Shown one piece after another: positions 21,105-35,600 of a DNA stretch of 64,000 nucleotides (position 1 is the first letter of the stretch; the number at the start of each line of letters is the position of its first letter). Origin of the DNA: Pomacea canaliculata (lineage: Eukaryota > Mollusca > Gastropoda > Architaenioglossa > Ampullariidae); NCBI RefSeq assembly GCF_003073045.1, contig NC_037599.1, positions 5,220,247 to 5,284,246 of the forward strand, in the 5' to 3' direction. The translations under genes and the position numbers were made by a program. Under the pieces are notes generated by a model that saw only the letters and a program-made list of their open reading frames with translations, ran no database searches and was not told the DNA's origin.

Positions 21105-23868
21105 GATGCTTGAAACCTTAAGAGAAACAGTGAGAGTGCAATAAGCAAACATGGATGAAGATATATTTGTATACATGTGTCAGGGCTTCTGCTTATGAAA
21201 AAATTGCATACAGTACGCATTAAAAGTTCTGAGGACTCCTTTAATTTTCGTCAATGGGGTCCCGTTCAAATTTGGGCAAAGAACAGGGACCCTTAAAAAT
21301 CTGAAGAAGGGGTATCCCAGTGCAGTATCCCAGCCAAAGCCAGGCTCTCTGCGTATTACAAAAACACAACACAGATAAAATTCCTATGGCTCTCTTTGAA
21401 GTTAATGGGAATACAAAATCAGATCGGTATGAAGATACGCAAATTAACTCATTCTCTCGCTCTTGTTGTTAGTCTCAACACAATAATTTTCACATGCTAT
21501 TGAAGTCTTAAATTTGAATGTCTGACACCAACACAGTCTTTTTAATGTTGTTGACTTTCAAAGAATCAATTATTTTAGTTCTTGAAAAGCAGAATGTCTC
21601 TAGCTTGATATAAAAAATATCGGCTTGTACTAGTGAAAATATATAAATACTTAATCACTTTCTGAATCGAAAGCTACAGCATCGATCTTTTTTCTTCTTC
21701 TTGCTCCTAATCACCCCCAGTGGAGAATAGGGCCGCAAAGCTACAGCATCAATAAAATTGTATTGTTTTAACTAACGTAGTACCATGAGCTTATTTTCAC
21801 TTAAGTCTAAAACTGTTTCGGTTCCTCTGTCCATTAACACTGAGTATGGAAGGTCGGGAACAAGGGTAAGTACCATGCAAGTAACTTCTAAAAATGACGT
21901 TACTTTAGTTTATGCCTCTTAGTTTTCAGAATACGGCTACATGAACTTTAACATTAAATGTAACATTGTACAACTCACCTCTTTACCTGGTCTTGTTAAC
22001 CGCCTAGAACAATTTTGTTATCTCACAGCGATGTCGTGGCAGTATCTGTTTTTAATCACCTATGATATTCATAGGACGGTATCTTGCAGTACACTCTTTT
22101 CACTGTTCCTTGTCTGTACACTCTTTTCACTGTTCCTTGTCTTATCGTTATCTTCAGAGGCAGAGTAAACAAAGATTTAAGATTTCACAAGCTATTCTGT
22201 TTTTCTCAATGTCTCTCTGAAACAATAAATATTTCTATTGCCTCTCGTCTACGAAGTGTCTAAAAGGAGAAGAGCAGAAACACTCGACAACCGTATCCGA
22301 AATCAATAGTAAATACGAAAAACATGAAATGTTTTAAAATGAAATCTAGACAAATACAATTATAGCAGTAAACTGACGTTCCGCAAAGTACATAATTCAG
22401 ATGGACATCAAAGTCTCACAGCGTCCTAGACAATATCCATTTGAACTCATGTGTTCCCGTACAAGATAACCAATACAATTCTTTCTTTCTACAAGCCGAA
22501 CGAATCAACCAATGGACAGTCAGGTTAATGGACACAGGAAGTAGAAGCATCAGCTGGTAAGGGAAGAGTACCCACGGGCTGTGAGTGTACCATTGAGATC
22601 TGACTAAATTTTTTTTAATTCCCCTACTTCTGACTTTATAAGTGCTGTCAGTGTAACAAACAGTGCCCAGAAATCCGGTTCCCTTAAAGATGCTTTTGAG
22701 CATTCAGCTTTAAATACCGTTAAATTTTGCGTTGGCAAAATTGTACTGTTAATAATAACAATAAAAACATATATGATGCTTTCAGTGTTAAACGACAAAG
22801 CTACACTCAACAAGGAAAAAAAAAAACCAAACTCACAGAACAATGACTCACCCGGTGATAACAATCACAAAAATTATGTAATATTCAGAATAGGATAAAC
22901 CTCATAATCATATATTAATCACATTCGAGGTTTGCAAGTCAGTCTGCTAACAAACACACCCCCATTCAATTAATGCTTTTGTTTTAGTCGTGTTTCTTTT
23001 TTCTTTAGATCAAGGCTATATTATAAAAAGCATAACTTTTGTTTATTGTGTTATCCTCGTAAATAAAAATTTGTCTTTTGTCTCTGTCTCTAACGTCCCT
23101 GTCATTGTAATTTTGTGAAGAATCGCATCTTAAGCATTGGTGTGTGTGTTGGGGTATATTCATGCCCCCTCAGTATTTTTTAAGGGGGCGAGTGCCCACT
23201 CTCCCCCCTTCCTACGCTACTGCAATCCAGCAAAAAGTACACACAGAAAAATTTCGTGAATTTCATATGCTGGACTTAAATGATTGAACTTGCTGCCATT
23301 CTCATTTTGAACCATTCACCTGTTCCAAATTTCAAGAGTGTTAATGACCTTTCTTGTTCTAGAAATAACTCTTGCAGTAACTTCTTTTTCATTTAAGATG
23401 TGTTTACTGTGTGTGTGGTGTGTATTTTTCATGCACCTGTGTTTTTTTATTGAGAGAGAAAGAGAGTACCCTTCCCCTATCAGTTGTATTACTTATGCAT
23501 GACCTGATAATGTGAAGCATGGAAAGCCTGGCCACTTTGCAGGGATTACATGCTAAACATTCTTCTTCTTATTATTTGTCTCTTGCTAGACAAGTGCGTG
23601 TGAGATCTGATTTTTGTAACTAATGATTATAATGTAATGAACATATTTAAAATTAATTTCTGTTTGTCACATAAGCTTTATTTAAATATTTATGCCTTCG
23701 GTGGAGGACAAAAAGGAAGTTATTGAATTATCCTTAGATAAACATTTGTTTAGAAATAATATTTTGTAAATAGTATTAAGACATTCTGATGACTTCTTTT
23801 GTTATAAAATATTGTCTATGCTGTTGTAAAATTCAGCAGGAGATATTTTGTATAACATTTGTGCAGCC
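21105..23868. other. Intergenic region between divergent PIF1 and TTC33
   Basis: PIF1 runs leftward and TTC33 rightward from this 2.7 kb block, so it must hold both promoters and the PIF1 5' UTR. A possible repeat fragment is at about 21690-21755 (CACCCCCAGTGGAGAATAGG). A perfect 27-bp tandem duplication is at 22089-22142. No convincing exon was seen. Confidence 0.5.
22089..22142 (+). repeat. Perfect 27-bp tandem duplication
   Basis: Two identical adjacent 27-base units begin GTACACTCTTTTCACTGTTC. With no divergence between them, the duplication is recent. Confidence 0.9.
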
Positions 23869-25578
23869 ATGACATCATTTGGCTGGAAGCGGAAGGCTGG
23901 GTCATCCATTGTAAAGGCTGCTTCAGTCACTTTTGAAAAAGAATCAAAAGATGAAGGGCTGGACAATGAAGTAACTCGAGGAGAAGTAGACTGGTTAACT
24001 TTAATGCCTAAACGTCGTTTAATATGTCTTGAAGATGCTAAAGCCAAAAGCCAACGACTTATGGAAGAAGGGGCTATACTTGCTCAAGCAGAAAGGTTTC
24101 ATATTCCACTGTGTTTTTATTAGTCTTTATTTGTGTATTTGAAGATGAGGTGATTTTTCACATGCTTCTTAATTTCTTCTAAGTAAATAGCTGTTACACA
24201 TACTTTATAATTATCCACCAAATGAAGTAAAAAAAAAAACCAGCTTATATTGCTTGATGCTGAACTGTTTTCAAACACATAGCTGAGAAGAAGAGCAGAA
24301 ATAAAAGGAAAGAATTATTTGAAGATAGTGTGTTTAAATATAAGGAATAAGAAATAAAAAGCAGGAAGCACCAACTTTAAAGAGGTTGCTTGATTAAATG
24401 CCGCTCTTGTGGTCAGTAAATACCTTTTAAACAGTTTTAAGTTAGAGAAGGCTCAAAAGAAATATTTTGTATGATGTTAGAAATTGTATTAACTGTTATA
24501 AGTTGTAACATACTGCATCAAGGAGTTTGCCCAATTTTGCAGATACTGGGAGGCTATCAAGAAATGGGATGAAGGACTATTGCTGTCACCAGAAAACAGC
24601 AGAATGTTAGACATGAAAGCCCAGGTACTGAAAATGTGCTGCTTTGGGTTGTTTCCATTCTTTTTACACAGTGATAAGAAAATGCTAATTCAACACACAG
24701 AACATGATTGGCACTTATTTGCATTATGTGGGTTTCAGATATGGCTCATTATTAGAACCCCTTGTCTTGCATGGTTATTCCTTTTCAAAACTATGTGTTA
24801 TTATTTTCATAACTCTGTATTCTTATTATTTTAACTGTATATTGTTCTTATTTTCAGGCTCTGATGGCTGTAGGGGAAGTATTTCCAGCAGTACAAGCCG
24901 CTGAATATGCTGTTAAATTAGATCCAACTTGGTGGGAGGCAAGACAAACATTAGGAAGAGCTCTGCTTAATATGGGAGAAGTAAACCTTGTGAGTACTTC
25001 GGAATGAGTAAAACTATAGGTTAAATAACATCTTAATAAGTACAGGCCAGTATTAAATCTTTCTTGTCAAAGCTTGTTGCAAAATTGTCACGGAAGAGCT
25101 GCAGAATCATCAGAAAAAAATTTAAATGATCTAAATATCAAAATGGGATAATGAGAAAAGTTATTGTGTATGATTGATTGTCATAAGCTTATTGTGTCCT
25201 AATCACACTTTTTCACTTTGCTGTTGTTGCTGACAGGCAGTGCGCACTTTTTGCAAGGCCGTCATGCTGAATCCATCTGATAGCGAACTTTGGCAGGCTG
25301 ACTTGCTTTGGGCATGCTCCATCAGAGATCGCATGCAATTTTGTCAACATTCTTCAGCTACCAAGGCTACAGAAAAGGGTGTGCCAGGGAAAGAAGAATT
25401 TTCTTGCACAGTTAAACTTGTGCCATTAGATGAAGACTCTTCTGATGGTTCTGAAGTGCTGCCTGTGGTGCCTATGAGTGTTAGGACCGGTAGGAATATG
25501 AACAATGAGGAGATCACAGAGAATGGGCAGCTTACCTTGTTGAATGTACCCCCTAACTATGTGCACCTAAGAGGATAG
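23869..25578 (+). CDS. TTC33: Tetratricopeptide repeat protein 33
   Basis: Four exons join in frame to 260 residues, close to the vertebrate length: 23869-24095, 24543-24624, 24858-24989 and 25237-25578 (stop TAG). The N-terminus MTSFGWKRKAG is the family hallmark, and the start was chosen on it rather than the in-frame ATG at 23848. Three TPR units follow at roughly residues 62-165: AKSQRLMEEGAILAQAERYW, AVGEVFPAVQAAEYAVKLDP with LGRALLNMGEV, and AVRTFCKAVMLNPSDSELWQ. The C-terminal third is acidic and low-complexity and ends in the conserved-type tail ENGQLTLLNVPPNYVHLRG. TPRs form helical protein-docking surfaces; the partners of TTC33 are not established. A candidate AATAAA lies at 25857. 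The exon 1 donor (AG|GTTTCA) is weak but gives the right phase. No frame break was seen. Confidence 0.94.
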
Positions 25579-28500
25579 TCTGCATTCATGAAAAGCTGGT
25601 GGATTGTGGTTCGTAAGTCATTTATTTGTTTGAAGTGTTTCTGTACTGAATTCTTATTAAATGGAATGAAGGTTGCATGCTGATTGTGGATTGTTGTGAA
25701 ATAGGTACTTTATATGACTGTTTTCTTGCAGGCTGTGACGAGGATGAAAACAGGTTGGACATGATAGCTTTATTCTTTTGCGAAGATGTTGAAAGTAATT
25801 TGAGTGAGGTTACACTTCTTGTAAAATGCATTTTGAAAACTTTGTACAGGTATGGTAATAAATGATGACTAGATGAAACTTGATCATAGTTATATATAGG
25901 AGGAAGAATTATGAGTGGATTTTGACAAGAGATGTTGTCTGGAACTGCAGTATATTTGAAGAAGCGGATGGAAACGAGATTTCTGAGATTTGTAGGTTAT
26001 GAAGATGGATTGTGCCTTCTCTATCAGAACCACATGGAATAAAGATGTGTGGTAGAAACTTATCCAGGTACTTTAGCTGTGGACCAGAGGTACCAGGCTG
26101 ATCCCAAGTTAAAGGGTAAAGGTAAAAATGAGCCTGTAACCGTTTGCTTGATGGGGAGTTAGGCGTTAGGGATTGGATTTATCTCAGGCAAGGTTTTTGT
26201 AATACTATTTATTTATATTTCAATATAATTTATAATTTAAAAAGTCCGTCTTGTGTTTCAACGGACCGTCTGGCTGACGATCTTAACTACGGCTTATATT
26301 TAAGTCAGGGTTTATATCAAGAACATTCTGAAAAATCATTCCAAAGCATTTTTCGGGCTAGGTCTTTTTATCGAGGAAACACGGTATTATCTTTGCACAA
26401 AAAAAGAAGAAAGAAAAACAGCCCAAACCTCTACAAAATGTCACCTGAAGCCCGCACTCAGTGTTGACAGGTATTCATTGATGGCGGCAGACAAAGTCGC
26501 CTTGTGTCAACATCCTGAAGACAAAGCAGGTGTGACCAGAAACACGGTCGCCAGTTAGGGATTGGGGAAGGGAGATTGGTGGGAGGGTCTAATCGCAGCC
26601 ACAGAAGAGAGCATTTGGATGGTTTTATGTCGTTACTTGCATCCTGGGTACAACAAAGTCCTAAAAAGAGATATTCTGCAGACAAGTGGCCTTGAGGCAC
26701 TTTGAGAGATCGCATTTTGTCTGTTTGCAGCGACTAAAGTGTTGTGTACATAAACGTAACATGTAGACAGATCGACGTTAAGGGATGATGAACTTAAGGT
26801 ATTCCATAATGTTATAAAGTCTCTGGATGTTGTGTATTTGATGAAACAAAAGGGGTTGGTATGGGAACTGGAGGAGCAAGCGAGGGGAACGCAGAAAACA
26901 GAAACATGATGTCGATTGATTTCCATTATTTAGTGGCTTCTTAGTCCTGGGTCAATGACCGCTCAGCGATGAATAACTGTCGGCACTATTCCCAGCGAGC
27001 CATGACGTGGGTAGGCTGTCCCCACTTCACTACACACTGCCTTCCCAGTATGATGTCAAATTATGAGGAAATGAATGTTAAAAAAAAATCTATGCCCTCG
27101 TCAATACATTTTATAATTCTCAGTTACAGCAGAAATAATACTGCATTACAAACAACAATAACGTAGAATATTGGGAATCATTTCCCTTTCTTTCAGAACT
27201 TTTCCCCTAATTTTTGTGCTGGGTCAGAGATGCCCCAGGCTCCATTTCTCTTGCGGCCTTTCTCTTCCTGAGCACTTCGCTACTCATGTTCACTGCTCAT
27301 GCGCAGCAGACACCGGAAGTGAGGATCAATACGTCTTTAAGAACTAAGAGTTAACGGAATAAACCATCTCACACAGAAGCCCTGATATAAGTCACATACA
27401 CAGTCTTTAAAAGTTTCTCAGTCCCCGCTAGATGAACGAGCCGGAGAAGTTTATTAATGCATTGTTTACTGGAAAATAATTATAGGGCTCTTCAGTCATG
27501 TTCATAAACTGTGCCAGAACTTGGACAGTACAACAAGCGCGCGCGCGCACACACGGAAGTTTCGCATTTCGAAATGAACCTTGAAAGCTCTTAAGATTTT
27601 ATCCATTCTGAGATTGAACACGTTTAAAAACCAGACAAGAACGTTCAGCAGGAGCACCTTTATGTTTTTTATTGATTGCTGTAGTGCAGTGTTACCCAAG
27701 AAACAATTCCTTGCCAGTAGAAGGACACGTCATCGATAGCTGGACGTCACGAAGACCGATGTCGGGAAGGATGTGGGTAGGTGGGTAGATGGTTAACTCA
27801 CTAAATAAATTTCGTGTTACCAAGAGTGAAATATTCACGGTGATTTGTGAAACAATATCCGAGGATTTTGCATAAAAAAAGCAAACACACAGTTATCTCC
27901 CATTAATGATGAGCGCGTGTTTTTCCTCTGCACGTGAAGCCCACGTTCTGAAGCTATCGATGGGCTCCCTGATACACAAAGACTAAGTTCAAATACCTGC
28001 AGAATAATATTACAGATGAACACATATGGACAAATGCATGGGCACACAAAGACGTCGAGTGCTCGCGCATTCGCCGGGCGGGGAGGGGGAAATCAAAGAT
28101 TAGGAAAAAAAACCCAAACAAAAAAACAACGGTGGTGTTAGCGGACGTGAAATACTCCAGGAAATGAAATAATTATTTTCGATGAAAGGATTTTGTTGTT
28201 GTTGTTGTAAAAAGTAGTTTCTACTTAGACTGTAAATCGAAGCTCCATACAGACCACCCACGTAGAGCACACTGGTGTGAATTGCTTTATCAGCTCCAGC
28301 AGATTACCTAAGTGATTCTTTTCTTCGCTATCTACTCATCCTCCCTCTTCAAACGCTTAAAAGTTAACTCGAGCGTTCAGCGAAAATTGCTGGAGATGGA
28401 GCATAAAGTATCACAAAACATATTCCGGTGGTATTTTATAACCAAAAAGCATGAGAAATGTTATATTACTGGTGGGGTTTTTTTTTTTCTTACTCACACC

Positions 28501-28662
28501 TGGATTTGTCAAGAAAACAGAAAGTGACGACTGCTACAAATAGTACTTACACACAGCGAAACTCTCCAGTGTAGGAGAGTCATTTTCTCCTGCTTTCCTA
28601 AGGCCAGGTGAGAATGGCGATGTTTGAAGATTTAAATCTTTAAAATTGACCGTAACTACGTA

Positions 28663-28711
28663 CGATGACGACGACGACGACGATGACGACGATGATGATG
28701 ATGATGATGAC
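28663..28711 (+). repeat. GAC/GAT trinucleotide microsatellite
   Basis: A run of alternating GAC and GAT units without a single frame-breaking base. It is a simple repeat in intergenic DNA with no coding context. Confidence 0.9.
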
Positions 28712-29379
28712 AGCGATCAACAAAATGAGAACTTTAGGGGGGAGTGCAAAATGCACCAAAAAAGCGCGTTCGCAAAGTGACAAAACGAGTTCGAATTTTA
28801 AATGACTAACAACCTCTTTATTCCAGATGTTGTAGATGCTTTGTAAAAGGTGTAAAAGTGGGCTAACCCTCCTTCTCTCTCTCACACACACCATAGCTGT
28901 TTCTGACGCAGGCAGGAGCGTTCCATGCTATTCATCTGGATTTTGTCCTTGATTGACTAAGCGCCCTACTGTGCTGAAGAATCCATATTCGCCATGGAAT
29001 TAAAATGGACAAAGTGTGGTGCTCTCACAATTTTCAAACTATAATTTGCTTCATTCAACCAACCTGCGGACTGAAACCGGGTGGAGGCTCAAATTTAGTC
29101 ACATGACTTCACAAGGCCTGGTCCTAATTTTAACTGTTGCATCCGAGAAGATACTTATCAGCAGGTATGGCTCACTAACAAAACACGACTCCACGTTCCA
29201 CTTCTGTCTGTTCGATGGGATCGTACACAATACCTCAGCTCAAGTACCTAGTTTCGATAATTTGTCTCCAATGCCATCTCAATGCCATACAAATCACGCG
29301 TGCGACTGCTAATGAGCAGTCAGGAACTAAACAAATACACAGGATAGAAAAACCCCTGAGAACCCGAAAGAAACCATCG

Positions 29380-29520
29380 ACGGTCAGCCTTGTAGACACG
29401 TGTCACATTCTGAGATATGTTTGTCAGGGTCGAGATCCGAACCCGATCCCACACAAATCTCCATGTCAACAGTCGGTTAAAGCTCGTACAAGGTACTCTA
29501 CTTTGGACCCGTTTTAAAGT
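29380..29520 (-). repeat. Possible tRNA-derived SINE
   Basis: On the minus strand a B-box-like GGGTTCGGATCTCG follows a weak A-box-like GCTTTAACCGACTG. The rest does not fold as a tRNA by eye. This is a weak call. Confidence 0.3.
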
Positions 29521-31194
29521 ACCATTATAGGATGCATCGCTGGTGATAATATAAGAAATTTATTTGGAGCCTGACTTCCGCTTTGAGTATGAGCAAATAA
29601 TAACTTTAAAAATTAGTAAAAGTACAATATCGAGTGCGGTACTTTACCCGTGCTAATGAGCTTCTACCAGTGTGGGTTAAGAAGATGCTGCCTGATCCGA
29701 CATTCTCGTATTGTAACCTCGATGACTGGCCTAACCGGAAGGCACGCTTTCGATTGAGAGGTAAGTGGTGTTCTGTGTACCCTGGACGTCAGCGCCAGGG
29801 TGAGTGTACTCGAGTTCGTGCACTTTATTTTGGTTCAACGCATGTAACCTGGCTTCGGATTACAACAGCTTGTGCTGTGCATGCCCCTTTGCTATGAAAA
29901 GACTTCGGGTGCTTAATCGCTTCTTCATTCGAAGTTCCTTGGTGCAAGCTGAGTCCAAAGAGGTTTCAATGTGCCCCTGCATGTCTTCAAGAAAACCATC
30001 TGGAAGGGTATCAGACGATCAAGTGGAATTTTTCGGAGAGATGAAATATGCTTGGCATAGTAAATAGTGCGAGGACCTTTTTGGTTTTAGCTCCTGCATT
30101 AAAATAATTCGTCTCAACTGTTGTAGGCTAAAAACTAACCCGTAATGTACTTGTTGTCACGTGACTAGTGTGTGGTCAGATATGACAAACGGAAATCTTG
30201 GTAGTTTTGGGTTTGGTGATTCTCTATACTTCTCTACTACCAAGAGGCATAAAATTCCATGTTCTGCCTGACTGCACAGAGAGGGAGGGAAGGAGGGGAA
30301 GGAAAGCATTTTTAACGGCATTCTGTGAAGAGGTTGTGGCGGTCACAGACTCCACTATAACAGAGCAAATGAGAGCACCTCAGTCTACGGTCGAAGAGCT
30401 GGAATTGTTCACAGTTGATCGTGGCTACACCTATGGAAACCAGCCTCCCCTGTCAGCCTTATTTCGCTCTGCTCCACTCACTCTTCTCCATACACCTTTG
30501 CTGAGCAACGGGGATCAAGGCTGACTGAACGAATGTGAGAAAAAGTCAATTTTCCCAATGAGGTCAGCCATCAGACAATGGCGGGGTCTTTGTCCAGGTA
30601 TGTGCGCAATCAGGTGTATCCAATAAGGGAGAGCCACTCGTGTAGCTTACAGCAAAACACCATCAGCACAGATTCGACATCGGGCATTTTATTTCCACAC
30701 TAAATCCTCAAGGCATGATTGCATAATCTGAAACGATAGAATAATACAGATAAAACCTTTTTAGAGTAAATCAGTTTCTCATTTAGTATATTAATAAACC
30801 CTCGCAGAAAACACAGACAATCAAGAACAGACATATCATCAATGGAAGGCTCCTCGACCTGTGATTTGTATGCTCGACTTCGCACAGTTCCAGGTTCAAT
30901 GTTCGCTCGAGCCACTCATCTGTGATATGTGTAACTCACGATTTTTCATAAAAAGAAAGGTCGATCATTCTGTTAATTTTTTCTTATAAGTAGAAAGATA
31001 AGTTTAGAGAACATAGAATAATGTATGAATAATTAATAAGCGATTTTTAAAATGGGAAGAAATAAAACAAATGGTTCTTCCTTTGCAAAATATTATGAAG
31101 GAAAGGAAAGATGTAAACGATAAAAAGTACGACTAGGACACACGTGGAGAAATAAAAAGGAAATATCTGGCAGGTAAGAAGAGGTAGAATGAAA

Positions 31195-31400
31195 AAGAAT
31201 ACAGTTAGCTCCATCTGCTCCACTCACTAGGAGGTCGCTGGCGTCCGAACCTGGAGGCGAGCGCTGATTCGATCCTCGGGAGTGGCACAGCAAGTTTCCC
31301 TCAGTCGACTCAAGAGTGGATATCTGGCACCATAAAGCTCTGGGGAGAGAAGAGTGTGGTTTTAACACGAAACTGGGTTCGGCAGCAGCACACCTTGTCA
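31195..31400 (+). repeat. tRNA-derived SINE-like element
   Basis: A B-box-like GATTCGATCCTCGGGAG is followed by GGCACAGCAAGTTTCCCTCA and GTCGACTCAAGAGTGGATAT. This layout resembles tRNA-SINE heads with a conserved body in molluscs. The borders are estimates. Confidence 0.5.
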
Positions 31401-32685
31401 GTTATATCTGAAAGTCTATGATGCGTCCAGTTAAATGTATTTCAGATGCAGACCTTTCTTCAGCAAATATGTATATTTTTCACTTTATTTGTCTCTTTTC
31501 CGGTCGGCTACTCTTTGTTTCTTCTATTCATTTATTTCTTTAGTCGTAATGTCATAATTTTGTTAGTACTCGAATCTTCATTAGTGAGGAAAAAGGTGTT
31601 TTTTAAACAATTTATCCGGATCAGGTTCTAACAGGTAAGAGAGGCGAACAAGCAAATGGCAGAGAAAGTAAGAAAGAGATAGAGGGAGAGAGCAAGAAAG
31701 AAAGAGTTGCGTGGCTGTTGGCACCACAGCAATATTTATCTCTTCACTCCAAGAAACAGCGATGAAAATTAAACACATTCAAAATCAGTCGTTACAATGA
31801 GTGCTCAAATAGCGGAAAAGGATTCTCAGGTCACCACGCATTCACACCTGAAAGGTGTATGACGACAAGCGAGGGCAGGCTATAAATTGTTTCATCTCAG
31901 TTGCATAACATGCAGACAGCAGCAAGTTCGTGACTGCGCGCGACAACTAACATAAGTGTTACGTGCAGAAACGCACCCCTTCTCCCACCCGTTATCCAGC
32001 AGGGTAGGTCTCGTGCGTTTGTAACAGCTGTTTTGGTTGGCGGATCTGGTTGCCCGAGACGCTGGTGACCGACAGAGAGAGCGCGAACTGGTCGTGCAAA
32101 CCTCCCGCTCCCTCCTCCTTTGCCGCATCATTTCGGGTTGCCAAGAAAACAACAGCCCCTCACAAAAAACAAACCCAAACAAGCAAAACAGCAGAGAATG
32201 AACGGCCGTGAAATGCCGGACGTGGTGTGGACAGTTCCTAATGGAGCCTCGGCCACCTTCTGCTCACCGTTTCCAGCGCCAGCTCCAGGCACTCCGCGAG
32301 CACAGCTCGTGCAGTGAGGCAAACAGTTGCCTTTTGAACATCTCTTGAAAATTATGCCTGTCAGCACAGCTTCGCGAAGCATGCTAACCCCACGAGTACA
32401 ATTGTGATTAAATGTGTATTATCCACTGTCTGAATATGCACTGCAGCAACCCGTGGTATTAAACACATTGCACGATCGCCATTTACACCGACATCTAGTT
32501 TCGCTTTCCGTGTTGAGAGGAGGCCGAGGTTTTGAAAGAATTTGAAGCATCTGCCTCCCATGTTTGAATGCTGTGGAGTTTCGTAACTGAAAAAGGGAAA
32601 TCCGATAGTCTTCTGAAGAGCAGTGGCACACAGGATCTCTGCAACCGTAGATACAGGAAACTAACCATTCCGAAACTCAGGTGCG

Positions 32686-35600
32686 ATGTTCTTCAAAGGT
32701 CTTATTACAAGCATGGCTGTTCTTCTCACCATAGGAAGATCATACACAGGTGAGTGGGAAGGAAGAGTTTTATTTCTGATATCGCTTTCCTTACGTCTGA
32801 TCTTTAGTAGCTTAATCCTTTATAAAATAACGATCATCATCATCCTCATCGTCATCATCATCTCTTTCTTAATACTCTGCTGTCATTTTGTCATTCTCTT
32901 CTCCCTCCTTTGTCTCACCTCTTTCGCTGTTTGCTTGCTCTTCTATTATTATTATTATTTTTGTATACGTTTCAGCCTTTTCACTTAATTTTTTTGTCTC
33001 CGTCTCTCGTTAGACACTCCTCGTCTCCAAAACTGAATGTCAGAGAAGTTCAATGGGAACACCATTGCTCTCCTTCCTTCTTGTGGCCATGCTATTGGAT
33101 ACGTAAATATTTATCACTTGGCAATATTAATGTGCTTTCACAGAATACCGTGGTCCCAGATATGGCCACGATAAACATTGTAAAAAGGCTCGAAATTCTC
33201 GAGAAAGAAATATTGGCAACGCTTTGAGAACTCTTTGTAAGGCCAAGCACACATCATACACTCCATTTGATATGTTGTCAGCGGACTTTGAGCTCCCAAT
33301 AAAACCACTAAATCTTACTCGCAGGTTCCCCTTTGTTAATAAGGTTTTTACCTCATTCATTACCTCTTGAGGCAATAAATCACATGTGGTATTTTAAACC
33401 TTTCAGACCATTTTTTGTGCTGCTTTTTTTTTCAAAAACTAATAAGGTAGTTTTGCTGTGTAGACAATGATCTTGCAGCTCTAAAATCACCTGACAGTTT
33501 CATCATTTATAGATTATTGACAACAATCAATCAGTTTTAGTTGAGTAAGATGATGCAAATAGAACTGCAAAAAAGAACTTTTATCTCTCTTACACAAAAG
33601 TTAAATAAACTGACCTACAAACACATTATTATGATTTTCTATGAAAACATTAAGTCGCTATTGCTGTCAGTAACCACATTGGTGGTTTGCAAAACGATTA
33701 CTAACATGCAAACATGCCTCGAGCTTCATAATAAGAGATTTATCGACGTGAAGTAATCGTGACAAATGATAGTTCTACAACTTTTGAAAGATGTAAAAAA
33801 AAAAAAACCCAACAAAAAGAAAAACAAATCGCTAATCGTTCTATGATGTGCTTACCATGTGTCTTGTAACAACTGGTTTGCTCCAAATTAATGTGATTTA
33901 TTTTCTGTTTGCTCTGTGTTTTTATTATTCTATTAAAATTTTATTAATTACTCTGTTAAAATGCAATTATAATATTATTTACAGTAAAGGTTCAATAATT
34001 TACTTCACGGGTAAAGCCGAGACAGATATTTCAACAATCTTGTTTTCCTTGTATTATGTTTGTGCACGCCTGATTCCCATTCACCGAATAACTTTTAGAC
34101 ATAATAGGCAAATATTTGCCTGAGTTATCTAGCCCGGAGATAAAAATCTTATTGAACAGCAATTCTCTCCGTGTGAGAGCTGGTGGGGAAAACAACAGCC
34201 TTGATGTCCTTGTTTGCGACAGTCGTCCGGAAGTAGCGACAGCCGACAACAGGTCGCGCCCCTGGTGAATGGCCGCGCTCTCGTCTGCTATGATTCTTTT
34301 TTTCACCCGGCATGAAAACGGACGTGGCCCAATCTCACATCCTGTAGTCTCAGGAGTGGGTTGGTATCCATACATCTCTCCCACAGTCACACATCGGCTG
34401 GATATGTTAGTGCCACTTTCATTTTATCACAAAGGAAGAAAAGAAGAAGCGGTTGAAATTTCAAACAATTAAAAAAAAAAAAACTGTAAGTTTAAAAAGA
34501 AATTCCAATTCTCGTCTTGAAAATGTTTTGGGGGCATTTCAATGAAATGAATGTCTGATCTCTGCGCAAATGTCCTTTGAATTATTTATTCCCGGATTAG
34601 GTGTAATAGCTAGGGAATTAGAAAATGTGATTATGATGTTTTTTCCATTCATTTCCTCACAAAATAAAAAAAAATAATTTAAGCGACATTGAATGGCGTG
34701 AAATCGATGCGAATGGTTTCCCTTTCTTACATTGACTGATGCCATTGGACAACTAACCACAATCGGTGCTGAATGCTGTTGCTGTGGATGTCACACTAGA
34801 CAACAGGAGCCTCCCCTGCCCCCAACTCGCGCCTACCTCCTCTCCCCTCACCTTCGTCCTTCATCTTTGTCTGATTCAAACAACCATCCACCTTCTGACT
34901 TAACAGTGCACAGGGATCCAATATCCTAATGGATGCTCGAAAGCATTGCCGTATTAAACAGTCTTTATTCAGCATTTCCTCTCTCTTTCTCCTTTCTTTT
35001 TTTTTTTTTTTTTTTTTTGCTTTGTTAGAGTTACTTCCGCAAAATCTGTTTTGACAGACCATGTAATTTACATACCTTTAGCGACTTGATAAGACGGCGG
35101 TTTGCATCGTGCTGTGGCAAAACAAAAAAAACAAAACAAAACAAAACCCTGCTTTTGCGTGAGTTGTTGTCATAGCTGTTGATAAGGTTGGCATTGCTTT
35201 GGTAGCAGGCGGATTTCGACTGACAGTTTTCTGATAGGTCAAGGCAAGCAATTACTGAATTGCAGCTGGCCGATTCCTACGCCTACAGGTATTCATGGCT
35301 GAGCTTGAGATACTGCGAATGAATTAGCAGCCATGCAACAAGGAGAAAGAATGTAAAAATGACTGGCTGTACATGGAAGGTGGTGGCAGTGGGAAGAATG
35401 GTGGTGTAGGGCATCCTGATGGAAACATGAATGCTTTGTTTAGAAGTCAGTATTGCTCAAGAATGACTCTCATAAGGGGTTTGTACTTTTTTGTGCTGTA
35501 GAAACTATATGGATTCTGTTATTTTTTACAGATATATTTAAAAAAATTTAATTATTTTTTTTAAAATTAGTTATTTTTTTTATTTAATTCAAACTTTATT

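Larger units (their letters stand above)
25579..32685. other. Gene-poor region between TTC33 and the lectin-TSP1-PAN gene
   Basis: The first 300 bases or so are TTC33 3' UTR. The rest of this 7.1 kb has only short shadow ORFs, with no conserved motif recognised. It holds a GC/CA dinucleotide patch at 27536-27556, a GAC/GAT microsatellite at 28663-28711 and SINE-like pieces near 29380-29520 and 31195-31400. Uncharacterised non-coding transcripts cannot be excluded. Confidence 0.5.

Noticed and set aside
30198-30524. 108-residue ORF in the gene-poor region
   Set aside because: No recognisable domain, no splice context and ordinary AT-rich surroundings; it may be a repeat fragment.
34031-34390. 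119-residue minus-strand ORF
   Set aside because: No motif recognised; it lies in the first intron of the lectin gene and may be part of an unknown repeat.
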